Shown in pieces: positions 20,622 to 30,346 of a stretch of 32,987 nt of DNA. The translations under genes and the position numbers were made by a program. Source of the DNA: Priapulus caudatus (taxonomy: Eukaryota > Priapulida > Priapulimorpha > Priapulimorphida > Priapulidae); the NCBI RefSeq assembly GCF_000485595.1, contig NW_014577106.1:710714-743700 (forward strand), written 5' to 3'. How positions within the stretch are numbered: position 1 is the stretch's first letter; each line of letters opens with the position of its first letter. Under the pieces are notes generated by a model. It saw only the letters and a program-made list of their open reading frames with translations, did no database searches and was not told the origin of the DNA.

Positions 20622-21301
20622 GCATACCGTTAGACCAAATAATTCTGTCCCATATAACCTTTTTTATATTTTGGCGAGGCTTATTGGGACAGAACGGGGT
20701 TCATTGAAATTTCGTGAGATCGCATGCAAAATGAATGCACTGCTAATGCGGAAAAAAAACCTACCGTTCCCTTCTACATGGCTTTACCTTGCTACTGATA
20801 TGTGTATACATTCACTTCAATCATTATTCACTTCTTAAAAGATTGTTTTTCAGAAACCCGCTTCATTCCACTTTTGTAAATCACAAAGCCATTTACAAAC
20901 AATCAGACCAAACAGAGCGAGTCTATCAGCCCTCTTGCAGCGCCACAGATACAAGCGAGAACCAGGCTATTGTAAAACTCGCTCTGATTGGTCTGATTGT
21001 TTGAAAATGGCGAATGTGATTTACTAAAGTGAAATGAAGCGGGGTTTCTGAAAAACAATCTTTTAAGAAGTGAATAACGATTGAAGTGAATGTATACACA
21101 TATCAGTAGCAAGGTAAAGCCATGTAGAAGGAAACGGTAGGGTTTTTTTCACGCCAATAGCGGCGTACGGGCCGCATTCGCATCGCATGCATTTTGCATG
21201 CGATCTCACGAAATTTCAATGAACCCCGTTCTGTCCCAATAACCCTCACCAAAATATAAAAAAGGTTATATGGGACAGAATTATTCGGTCTAGCATACCG
21301 T
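20622..21301. mobile_element. Foldback element, 662 bp, with 9-bp target duplication (Mutator-like)
   Basis: The element proper is 20631-21292. GCATACCGT flanks it at 20622-20630 and 21293-21301. The arms (about 20631-20921 and 20978-21292) are near-complete inverted copies starting TAGACCRAATAATTCTGTCCC, around a loop of about 56 bases. Long terminal repeats filling almost the whole element plus a 9-bp duplication fit a foldback-type Mutator-like element. The opposite-strand frames that both begin MLLICVYIHFN result from arm symmetry. Confidence 0.9.
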
Positions 21302-21415
21302 AAGATATAATACAATATCCCAAATTATATCATGCCCAATAATTCCCCAAAATAAATTAATGTACTAAATTACTGGTGCTAGTAATATTAATCATGGCTT
21401 TATTAATGCCTATCA

Positions 21416-21687
21416 CTTACTATCGCACGAAGGGTGGTTGTCGTATCAGGTACTACATGTATATATCATATATGTACCCGAGGTAGTTTTAGGTTGTTTA
21501 GTATTAACTATTAGTATTGTTTATATTTTTATATGAGGTATGTTTAAGGTTAAGGTTAGGGTTAGGGTACACTTCTGTAGTACAAGTCTGGTACACTTTG
21601 TGTATGCATATATGCACCTCGGGTACATAATATGTATAAATATAATGTAGTATCTGATACGACAACGACCCCTTCAGCCTTACTATC
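21416..21687. mobile_element. MITE, 254 bp, 9-bp target duplication and TTAGGG core
   Basis: The element proper is 21425-21678, flanked by CTTACTATC at 21416-21424 and 21679-21687. Terminal repeats include GAAGGGTGGTTGTCGTATCA on the left and, inverted on the right, GAAGGGGTCGTTGTCGTATC, then GTACTACAT/ATACTACAT. The centre contains AGGTTAAGGTTAGGGTTAGGG (about 21547-21568), a telomere-like stretch, as in the MITE at 4169. Confidence 0.87.
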
Positions 21688-22655
21688 CATATGGCATGCA
21701 TAAATTTACCAATGGTTAAAGATAATTGTATCCAACTCTCAACATACTATGTTTCACTTCGAGCGTATATGTATCACTCTTCGCGAATGTAAATAAGACC
21801 ATAGCTCACCGTATAACCTTTAGATTTTGAGGAATACTTATTGATAACCGCTTGCTGTTCCACGGGATGACGTGGTGTCATCTTTATGCAAACCTGTGTA
21901 GCGTTGCACACATTGATGGCTAACATGTACGCATTATAGAAATAGTTTTAAGAAGAAATAGCTTACTTACCTGGTAATGTATAATGCAACCTATATAATG
22001 CAGATATCGAGGCTATGTTAAAGCAACGCTATTGCCGAACATTGCATACTGTTTTCAAACATACACAATTTCGGGAAACACGCACGTCGCCATTACCACA
22101 CGGCACACTGTAAAAGGTCGCATGTGCCCGATATTGATGTTCGGGCACATTCGGGGTTGTTCGGGCTAGGAGCAGTGTACGTTACAGCACCAATGTTTCG
22201 TTATGGCTGACGTCGTGATTGGAATAATATATATATAATAATTTTTACATCATTTGGGATTATTACAAAATAATTAAATAGATGAAATTTGTAGCTTGAT
22301 AATTAGCAAGAACAAATGCACAGAGGATGCGACAAGCCCTACTCCTGGAACAATAACAATACGCATGCATGCATGCATGTGTGGTTGGTTATCTTGTAAC
22401 CTGTCATGCACCAGTGGCAGTGTGTGAACCTATGCCTATTGTGTGAATGTTGGAACTTGCTGCAGCATCTGGCAAATGTTTACAAAAGGGATATACCATC
22501 AATATCAGACTTCGGACCCCCTCAATCTCCGATATTTTCACCATTGACACCAATTGTGTATAACTATATATATATATGGTCAAATTAATTAATTAAATTC
22601 ATTTTAACGGTACAATTAATCCTGCTTCCTGAAAATAACCGCGCAGAAATATCTT
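21688..22655. other. Intergenic, no supported feature
   Basis: On the minus strand 21770-21925 a short ATG frame (MLAINVCNATQVCIKMTPRH onward) could be an exon of unknown type, but I recognise no family. A GCATGCATGCATGCATG run lies at 22362-22379. Nothing else is supported. Confidence 0.35.
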
Positions 22656-24342
22656 ACATATGGCTCGGCCACGCTAAAGAAGTGTTTATGAGAAGAATGA
22701 TATGCAAGCCGAGCCAGACAAACTCCAGTGCATCCTCCCATCACAACGCAACCTCTATATATGATATCTATGGAGACGTTGACCTTCCCATCGAGAACTT
22801 CACAGCAACAAACCAGAGAGACATGATACAAGATTGCGTGGCACAGCTTTGCTGTTGATCCTAAGCACTGCACGCGGATGAGACGCGCAGTTCCGCGGGA
22901 TATGCGCACGCGACCGCAGGGATGTTCAAGTATGAAGCGCTGTCCGCAGTGGAGACGTGCGCTAAATTCGAGGGCCGGCACAAGTCCCCACAGCGGTCAG
23001 CGGATGGTCTGTAGTTTTATAAGATGACAATGATTATATATGAACGATATTCTAGGAATTGGAGATTATAAAACAATAACAAAAATCGCTCAGTCATGCT
23101 CCAGATTAGCTGAATCAAAAAGATTAAAATTTAATATGAACAAAACAAATGGTTATAAAATTCACAAACAAAGAAAGGATAGAGAAGGAAATATTAATAG
23201 GCAACCAAGTAATAAAAAAATGCACCAAATATTCATACCTAGGGGATTTAATTAATGGTATATGAGGTTATAACGATATGACAAGAGTCCGAACTGAAAA
23301 ATGTAGGTTCATGATGAGCAAAATATTATCATGGGCAGAAGAGCAAAATTATGGAAATCATACTATAGAAGCAAGAGTGAAATTATACGAATGCACAGTT
23401 TTACCTTCCTTCCTAAATAACAGTGAAACATGGACTTATATTAAAGAAGAAGTAAAATTGTTGGAGGATTTCCAAAATGAGTGCCCGCGCAAAATAATAA
23501 TCACACAGAAAATGCAGAAAAATCTACCGAAAAACATTGAAAGACGATGAAAACTCCAAGGAAAGATACGGAAAAATCAGTAAAAATAACATATATAGTT
23601 TCTATACGTAAATCGTGGTAAATACATTAAAAACACATTATTTTATTGAAAAATCCCCATATTTACTTATAAAACATCCAAGAGATGGCGCTGTGTCATG
23701 TAAACATTGCGAAATGCATCGGCTTAGACTTGTACCCGGTCGACAGTTCCACACGCTACACTAGCAGCGTCAGTGTATCGAAGTATATACTTGCCGGAGT
23801 GAAGGTGGCGAACGGGTACCAGTCTAGCATCGGCCGGGCATTTCATTATTTACGAAAAATAAACACGTACAGTAGACCAGGAACTGGTCACGTCGGTGAC
23901 GCCCCATTCATGCCCATCAACGAAGAAGGCGGGGCTTATTCCGATTACGGAGATGCGAAAATGCAACGGAAGAACCTAGCGCAGTGGGCTAAACAGCGTG
24001 TTATTTTCGTATTTATGCCAAACTCTATCGTAGGAAACTGTTCTAGCCTAGCAGAATCTGAGAATGCCCTAGTTCCTGATCGAGATCGGCGATTCCGTGC
24101 TCTAATGGTGCCGGGAATGGTGCCTAGAAGTTATAATAGAGAGGTGCGGCGTAGACTGTGATTGGAAGACACAAAGTGTCAATCCTCGGCGCGCCTCGAT
24201 CGGCATCATGGCCGCATCACGTCAATTAAGCCAGATGTTACATTATTTGGTGCGTATCCCAAATTCACTATGCAGCTATGTAATCGGGACATGCGGGAGT
24301 TGTGAGGCAGTTTGAGTCGGAGCTCGAAGGACATGTGAGCTG

Positions 24343-24390
<48 letters not shown>
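22656..24390 (+). mobile_element. Non-LTR retrotransposon-like fragment, copy 2
   Basis: Second copy of the element at 13861-15700, same strand, and the better-preserved one. At 23053-23220 and 23278-23550 the plus strand reads RT palm/thumb-like blocks: AESKRLKFNMNKTNGYKI, then (after a frame change) KCRFMMSKILSWAEEQNYGN, RVKLYECTVLPSFLNNSETW and EVKLLEDFQNECPRKI. This is the C-terminal region after the RT active site in RTE/jockey-type polyproteins (family knowledge: KLNxxKT, LxYxxETWT and LExxQ blocks). The catalytic YADD box and endonuclease are not found. A 158-codon frame at 23685-24161 is not preserved in copy 1 and is not supported as a gene. Confidence 0.82.
23278..23550 (+). pseudogene. 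Reverse-transcriptase C-terminal fragment (in copy 2)
   Basis: An intact 90-codon frame of the polyprotein: MSKILSWAEEQNYGNHTIEA, RVKLYECTVLPSFLNNSETW, then IKEEVKLLEDFQ. It reaches a stop after the KNIERR sequence. The preceding RT block at 23040-23255 is in another frame, so the protein is broken. Identification is by motif only; assignment to a named clade is not possible by eye. Confidence 0.75.

Positions 24391-24398
<8 letters not shown>
24347..24398. repeat. (GA)n microsatellite
   Basis: Pure GA run at the 3' end of copy 2, matching the GA-rich tract at the end of copy 1. Confidence 0.95.
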
Positions 24399-24403
<5 letters not shown>

Positions 24404-24625
24404 CTGAGATTACCCCAGTCTGAATTTACCCTCCTATGGGCACCCGGGTTAAGATATAATTTGCGCGAACAATTCCAGCCCGGTCTGAGATTACCCCAGT
24501 CTAAATTTACCCTCCTATGGGCACACAGGTTACGATATAATTTGCGCGAACAATTCCAGCCCGGTCTGAGATTACCCCAGTCTAAATTTACCCTGTTATC
24601 GGCACCGGGTTAAGATATAATACTT
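24399..24625. repeat. 81-bp tandem repeat, about 2.8 copies
   Basis: Units start GGTCTGAGATTACCCCAGTC at 24401, 24482 and 24563, a constant 81-bp period, and contain ACCCTCCTATGGGCAC, TAAGATATAATTTGCGCG and AACAATTCCAGCCC. Copies differ at few positions. The frame over it is a translation of the repeat, not a gene. Confidence 0.95.
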
Positions 24626-24684
24626 AATATATTTCTGCACACTCGATCAGTGCCATTTATTTCACCAAAGTGCTGCGCGGTTCT

Positions 24685-24918
24685 AGTTTTCCAGGGGTCT
24701 TAGGTCTTAGGTCTTCGTTTTCCAGGGGACTTAGGTCTTAGTTCTTTGTTTTCCAGGTCGTAGGTCTTAGGTGTTAGGTCTTCGTTTTCCAGGTCTTAGG
24801 TCTTAGGTCTTAGATCTCATGTCTTCGTTTTCCAGGTCTTAGGTCTTAGGTCTTAGGTCTTCGTTTTCCAGGTCTTCGTTGTCCAGGTCTTAGGTCTTAG
24901 GTCTTAGGTCTTAGGTCT
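24685..24918. repeat. TTAGGTC heptamer array A with TTCGTTTTCCAGG punctuation
   Basis: Runs of 2-5 copies of the heptamer TTAGGTC are separated by the fixed spacer CTTCGTTTTCCAGG. Same unit as array B at 26212-26817. Confidence 0.95.
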
Positions 24919-26211
24919 ACCCTGGCGAATCCACTGCAAGGTTACGTGACAGACTACTGTATCCCTTAGCCTGTGGTTGCGTGTTTGTAAGTCTACAGCC
25001 AGCGCACCTAGCGCAAGTGAACTGAGTCATGCATGTTTTCCAGGAAGATTTTCCATTAGATTTTCTAAATATGTTTTTTTTTAACATATAACCCAATAAA
25101 TAACAAAAGCAAAGTGTTAGAATCGAACCTGATGCGTAGGAATGAAGCACGAAAATTTTCAGCCGGATTCGTGCACGCGCCTAGAAGTTATGCAGGAACA
25201 AACAGAATGACACTACTCAAATTATTATATAGATATATACAATTTTATGCCACGGTCATGATGCTTCTTGAATAGTCCCACCCCACTTGAATAGCGTAAC
25301 TCCCACTAGTATCACCAAATTATCACATGCATGTACATTCATGTGATAATACAGATGCATGTACAACTACAATGCAAGTATGATTCATATATACAAGCAT
25401 ATTACATACTGTGCAGGTTGTGACTCTGGATACAACCTAAACTTAATGCAAAGGGCTACCAGGGCACTGTTCTTGGTTATATTCTTTCAAAAAAATTCCA
25501 TTCACATGTCAGTACACAAATGGAAATAGTAACTTTACAATGAACAGTACTAGTGAGCATAGAGAATTAATACCAGACATCAGACGTTTTGCAATAATAA
25601 GAATTGTTTCTATGGGCAAATAACCAAAAGGTTTTCGTCCTTAGGTCTAGGCAGCTTATTATTGTTTCGAAATGCAATCATACCATCATACTAAAGAGAT
25701 GTTTAGTTTACTAAGTAATAATCCTAAACGTTAGAAAAAAAATGGGTACAGTAGGCCTATAGGCTATAGCCTTTAACACTGCTACAGAAAATGACACTGT
25801 AATTATCGAACAAGTGCCGCAGAGCGACAGGGCTCATCTGGCGTCTGGTGTTCTGCTGATAAATTCATTTGTGCATATAGCAAGACGTCCTATACATACG
25901 TTCATTTCTAACCCCAAAAAACAACACTTCAAACTAGTGTAATAAAATTCCGATAGATGGCGGGCCGCTATCAAAGGCATCGTTGCATCGGTCAGCCAAA
26001 GCATGGCAGCTGTCACACTCAGATTGCAAAAAGCAAGAGCGAATAATTACCATATTATTACTATAGATAACGTGCGTTCTATGGTGTCAGGTAATAAGGT
26101 ACATTAAACCCCTTGCGAGGCACATCTGGCTCGTTACAAAATAGCTCAATGGTTGATACAACCAGAGCAGCTCGTGCAAGATTACAATTTACAGCAATAC
26201 GATAGCAAATA
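24919..26211. other. Sequence between the two heptamer arrays
   Basis: 1.3 kb, AT-rich, with no heptamer copies except one isolated CCTTAGGTCTAGG at about 25640. No gene recognised; the 60- to 77-codon frames are background. Confidence 0.4.
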
Positions 26212-26817
26212 AGGTCTTAGGTCTTAGGTCTTAGGTATTAGGTCTTAGGTCTTCGTTTTCCAGGTCTTAGGTCTTAGGTTTTATGTCTTCGTTTTCCAGG
26301 TCTTAGGTCTTAGGTGTTAGGTGTTAGGTCTTAGGTTTTAGGTCTTAGGTCTTAGGTCTTCTTTTCCCAGGTCTTAGCTCTTAGGTCTTAGGTCTTAGGT
26401 CTTCGTTTTCCAGGTCTTATGTCTTAGGTCTTAGGTCTTCGTTTTCCAGGTCTTACTTCTTAGGTCTTCGGTCTTCGTTTTCCAGGTCTTAGGTCTTACG
26501 TCTTATAGGTCTTCATTTTCTAGGTATTAGGTCTTAGGTCTTAGATTTTAAGGGGGGCTTATGTCGGGCTTGCGAGCCGACTCGACTGGAAGCAACTGGC
26601 TGCAATTCACTGCGACTGCAGTGCTTAGGTCGGTCGACTGCGACGCGACTGCTTGCGACTGGCCGCCACTAGTTGCTCGGAATAGAACAGTGGGCAACTG
26701 GACGCAACTAGTCGCTGCCGATCGCTTCCAGTTGCTCGAAATCCAGTTGCTTCGAGTCGAGTCGGCTCGCAAGCCCGACATAAGCCCCCCTTTAGGTCTT
26801 AGGTCTTCGTTTTCTAG
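26212..26817. repeat. TTAGGTC heptamer array B, interrupted by a MITE
   Basis: Same heptamer and spacer as array A, with more point variants (TTAGGTG, TTAGGTT, TTATGTC). The 241-bp MITE at 26551-26791 is inserted in it; array units continue on both sides. Confidence 0.95.
26551..26791. mobile_element. PIF/Harbinger-like MITE, 241 bp, TTA target duplication
   Basis: Perfect long terminal inverted repeats (AGGGGGGCTTATGTCGGGCT continuing through TGCGAGCCGACTCGACT; the right end is its inverse) flanked by TTA on both sides (26548-26550 and 26792-26794). The GC-rich interior has many GCAACT/AGTTGC hexamers. Because of the inverted repeats, frames on both strands begin MSGLRADST. No transposase. 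Confidence 0.88.
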
Positions 26818-27080
26818 ACACCCGATTTAGGATGGCGAAAACTGAGCAATTAACCAGGAAAGATATAGCATGAAGTTATTAACGGCGATCCACTATCGGA
26901 ACACTCACGGTGGATGAGCAGAGCTCTACTAGCTGTTTCTTTTCAGCCACGACCGGAAGGGCATGCAGAGAGGATAAAGAGCTTATAGCAAGTGATGAAT
27001 GGTTTGTATCTATATACGAGTATAAAATATTCGGAAATATCCGTCATGCACCGAGATGATGTGGAGAGCCCCGCGGCTTC
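26818..27080. other. Intergenic, no supported feature
   Basis: Unique-looking AT-rich sequence between the heptamer array and the polypurine tract. Nothing recognised. Confidence 0.4.
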
Positions 27081-27094
27081 ATCGCGGCACGACA

Positions 27095-27395
27095 ACGAGA
27101 TAAAGAAAGAAAAGATAAGATAAGACCGAAAGAGAGAAAGAGAGAGCAAGAGAGCAAACAGAGGGGAGAGGGCGGGGAGAAAAAGACAGCAAAAGCGAGA
27201 GTGAGAGAGGGGAGAGAAAGAATGAGAAAGAGAGAAAGAGAGAGAGAGAGACAGAAACAAAGAGAAAAAATAAGAGGGGACTGTGAGAGAGAAGGAAAAA
27301 CACAGAGAGGGATAAAAAGCAAGGAAGAGAGCAAGCGCGTGGGATATCGAGAGAGAGGTGAGCAAGGAAGAGAGGACAGGAACGGGGACGGGTAG
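27095..27395. repeat. Polypurine (GA-rich) tract
   Basis: About 300 bp that is overwhelmingly A and G on the plus strand (GAGAAAGAGAGAGCAAGAGA type), with scattered C and T. The minus-strand frames of Ser/Leu/Phe runs and the plus-strand Arg/Glu/Lys run are artefacts of composition. Such tracts can form intramolecular triplex (H-DNA) where mirror-symmetric; I see only partial mirror symmetry. Confidence 0.9.
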
Positions 27396-27594
27396 TGGGG
27401 TGCCTTTACACGCTCATGCTGAAATACACACACGAATGCATACAATTTTGCATGCATAAAAACTCGGCAGTTTAGTCGTGAGCAGGTTTTTGTACGTATA
27501 GCACTATAGAGAGGAGCTACTCAGAGCATTCGTGGTTTTCACCAGCCGCGTGTTGACTCCAAGCAAAAACTCGTGCACAGTTGCTGCTTTTTGC

Positions 27595-27840
27595 ATGGTT
27601 TTCAGATATTACGCTGGGAAATCATTTTCTATTGGCGGTAATGCATACGAAAAAATTCCCATAAATCAGCAGCAGAAGTCTTTTCTAGAGATCACAATAC
27701 CACCCTCTGAATTGACGTTCCAAGTGTCACAATATATGTTGTTAACTCAAAAATTCTTCGATAATTTTTTGTGTAAACAAACTTATCCCGTGCCACGTGT
27801 GAAATGGCCACTTCGCAACGAGATTTTACGGGAAACGTAG
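27595..27840 (+). CDS. Uncertain small open frame, unrecognised
   Basis: An 81-codon frame from ATG 27595 (MVFRYYAGKSFSIGGNAYEK to the C-terminus WPLRNEILRET). Its composition is less biased than neighbouring frames and it is open upstream to 27532. I recognise no domain, signal or membrane segment. There is no visible promoter, splice site or poly(A) signal support. It may be chance or part of an exon. Confidence 0.15.
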   Translation: MVFRYYAGKSFSIGGNAYEKIPINQQQKSFLEITIPPSELTFQVSQYMLLTQKFFDNFLCKQTYPVPRVKWPLRNEILRET

Positions 27841-29340
27841 GCTTCCTTTAAAAATTCTCCAGCCGCCACAAGAGTGCACACCAAACAAGCACCCACAGTG
27901 TCAGGTGCAGCAAGCATAGCATTCTAGTTTCTAAAATTAACAATTGCAAAGAGTTAACCCTTTGCATCGACAAATAGAAAAATAACCCGCACATATATGC
28001 AGCAAAACGATCTCATTTTTTAAATGTCCAGCGCTCATTGGCAGATTTGCGCGCGTAATACCTTCAGACTTGATTATATATATACCTGTGAACTCATGGC
28101 CCCGTCGTTGAGGAAAAAAATCGACTCTATGTAGCATTATGTCTTGTAGCGACCAATATTACACTTAAATTTTATATTAATGAAACATATTTATGTCGTT
28201 AACAATATGTCACTATGCCAATGACGACGCACGCAGGTATCTACGACGGAACTATTATTAACTCCATTCATTACGTCGTGGATACCTGATGACGGCATGA
28301 GGAACAATTACTACGTTCATTAGTCATCCATTAGCCACGTTAGTGGATACTTCATGACGGGCCGAAATCACCTGTCGTCGCATAAGAGAGAACTCGCATT
28401 TAATTAACGCAGTTAGATGTTGTCATCTATGCGGACGAGGGTGATACACACCTGCGGAGATATTCTGCTACAAGGACAAGGGGAAGACGGACACGCATGC
28501 GCGCGACATAAGAGCGGGAAAAGGGGAATAGAAATAAGGCGTTGGCGCGTATCGTAAAACACTATTTTACCTGTGCACACCAGGGCTTGGTGTGATCTGG
28601 TTTTACCTGTCACCGGCTTCAGTTGGAATAAAGATACGTTTTTTCCCCTTTAATTCTGGTCTTCGCCTTTCGTTACTCGTCTCCTCGTCTACTCTCCTAC
28701 CTTGTCCCTTCCACACTTGTGTAGCGTCACGCACTACGCTACAGTCTCTATTTAGCTCTACCTTCTATTATTATTTGTGATCCGTTATATTAACTATTAT
28801 AACAAACCATCCACCACAAAACAGCAGCTAATAGATGAAAGTTGGTGGGGAGCTTATTATCGCTTTGATTTACTTTGATTCATTTGATTGCCACTGCTGA
28901 ATTTATTTAACTGTGCCTTATAACGTATATGGATCATATCTGTCATCTCCAAGCTACCTTCGCTTGTACAATTAAAAGAACTATAGGTTTGATAATAAGT
29001 AGAAATAAATTAAGATATTTAACACGGTCCGGTACCATAAGAATCCCAGCTGCGGCACGATAGCGACAGTGATTTCTGAGGGGCGTGTCTTCGATCTTGA
29101 TCGTACCGCGACTAGAGCGTAACGAACGTTGAGCGTCGACGATGCACTCTGTTTCATGCTAAGAAGTGAATTAGATCTAATTGCTTCGTTTAGAAATATT
29201 TCGATTAGCACTACCTAGGGGGTGTAGGAAAAAGCGCATATTAGAAAGATTAATTGGTCGCAGAAAAATTGGTTACATAATAATTTGTTACACGGAAAAT
29301 TGATCACGGGAAATTGATCACATATAGCAAACGTCGGTAT
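27841..29340. other. Intergenic, no supported gene
   Basis: Contains small repeats only: CAGGTATCTACGACG (about 28233) has an inverse CGTCGTGGATACCTG (about 28274), and GTGGATACYTSATGACGG occurs twice (28278, 28342). At 29249-29325 a short array of ATTGRTYAC words (GAAAATTGATCACGG, GAAATTGATCACA) occurs. A TG...CA-bounded segment with AATAAA near 28628 suggests, but does not prove, an LTR. Confidence 0.35.
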
Positions 29341-29655
29341 ACTACTGCTCCCTCTTACCTTAACCCTTTTCTTCGACTGCTTCCCTTCCACTTACTCCTC
29401 ATCACGTCTCTCTTTTCTTCATCTCCACCATCTCCTCCACCTACTGCCACTCCTCCACCCCTCGCTCATCTTCCTATTTTCCACTTCCCTCATCTGTTCT
29501 TCTCTTTTCCTGTCGTCCTTTACCGCCTTTCCCGTCTCGTTTCCTGAGCTACATCATCCCTTCTCCTTCTATATCTAATTTATCTCCACCTTCTCCCCCT
29601 CCTCCCATTACCTCCTTTCTTCTTCATCTTACCCCTCCTCTTGCTTCTCTCGCCC
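29341..29655. repeat. Polypyrimidine (CT-rich) tract
   Basis: About 310 bp overwhelmingly C and T on the plus strand (CTCCACCATCTCCTCCACCT type). The Pro/Ser/Leu-rich frame over it is compositional. Confidence 0.85.
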
Positions 29656-30346
29656 AGTAGACTCGACAGTACTGAACCCACGCGATTACCTTGCTTCGGT
29701 GCTTGCCTGGTAATACGCCTTACGTTTCCCGAATCCTAACACACAGGTGAAAGTATCACGTTATAGAAGTTGGGGGTCGAGAATAAGGCGTACAAATACA
29801 GGGGCTTTACCTTACCTATTTATATAGATAGAGACAGATATAAGCACTTGTCAACAGGATCTGTGTAGCCAGTTCGTGAGATCTATTTCCATATTTATGT
29901 ATTTAGTATTCGCGTTTATGTTTTAGCCAGAAGGCGGTAATTGGCTTCATCACACGGGACGTGCCGTCTGCGTTAATCATGCGCCATATTTGTTACATGG
30001 ACTCCCAATTGATCTAATTATGCCGCTATAGAGCGTGTGCAGATCTGTATACCATGGCACGTATTTTTTTGTCGCGAACTTTTCCCGCGGCTGACTTTCT
30101 TGAAACATTTTCCTTGCGGCTAAGGAATTAATAATTATTACAAGATACGACATCATTTGGACGCATTTCGCATGACTGCTGCAAGCATCTTTCAATTAGT
30201 ACACATTACCGTGCGCATAAAAACTCCTAATTTATTGCGAAGGTTTCGATAAGCACTTTAGCGGTTTTGCTCTCCAGCCAAAATCATAGTAGGGCATGGT
30301 GTTGTAAGAGGATTACTCCAAGAAATCGCGTTTATTGCCCGTCTAT
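29656..30346. other. Intergenic, no supported feature
   Basis: AT-rich sequence up to the 50-bp minisatellite. Nothing recognised. Confidence 0.4.

Noticed and set aside
20789-21112. Two homologous proteins starting MLLICVYIHFN on opposite strands
   Set aside because: They arise from the arms of the foldback element at 20631-21292.
23685-24161. 158-codon frame in non-LTR copy 2 as a second protein of the element
   Set aside because: The corresponding part of copy 1 does not preserve it, and no domain is recognisable.
28428-28741. Possible solo LTR (TGTTGT...GCTACA with an AATAAA at about 28628)
   Set aside because: No flanking 4-6 bp target duplication, no second LTR and no primer-binding site were found.
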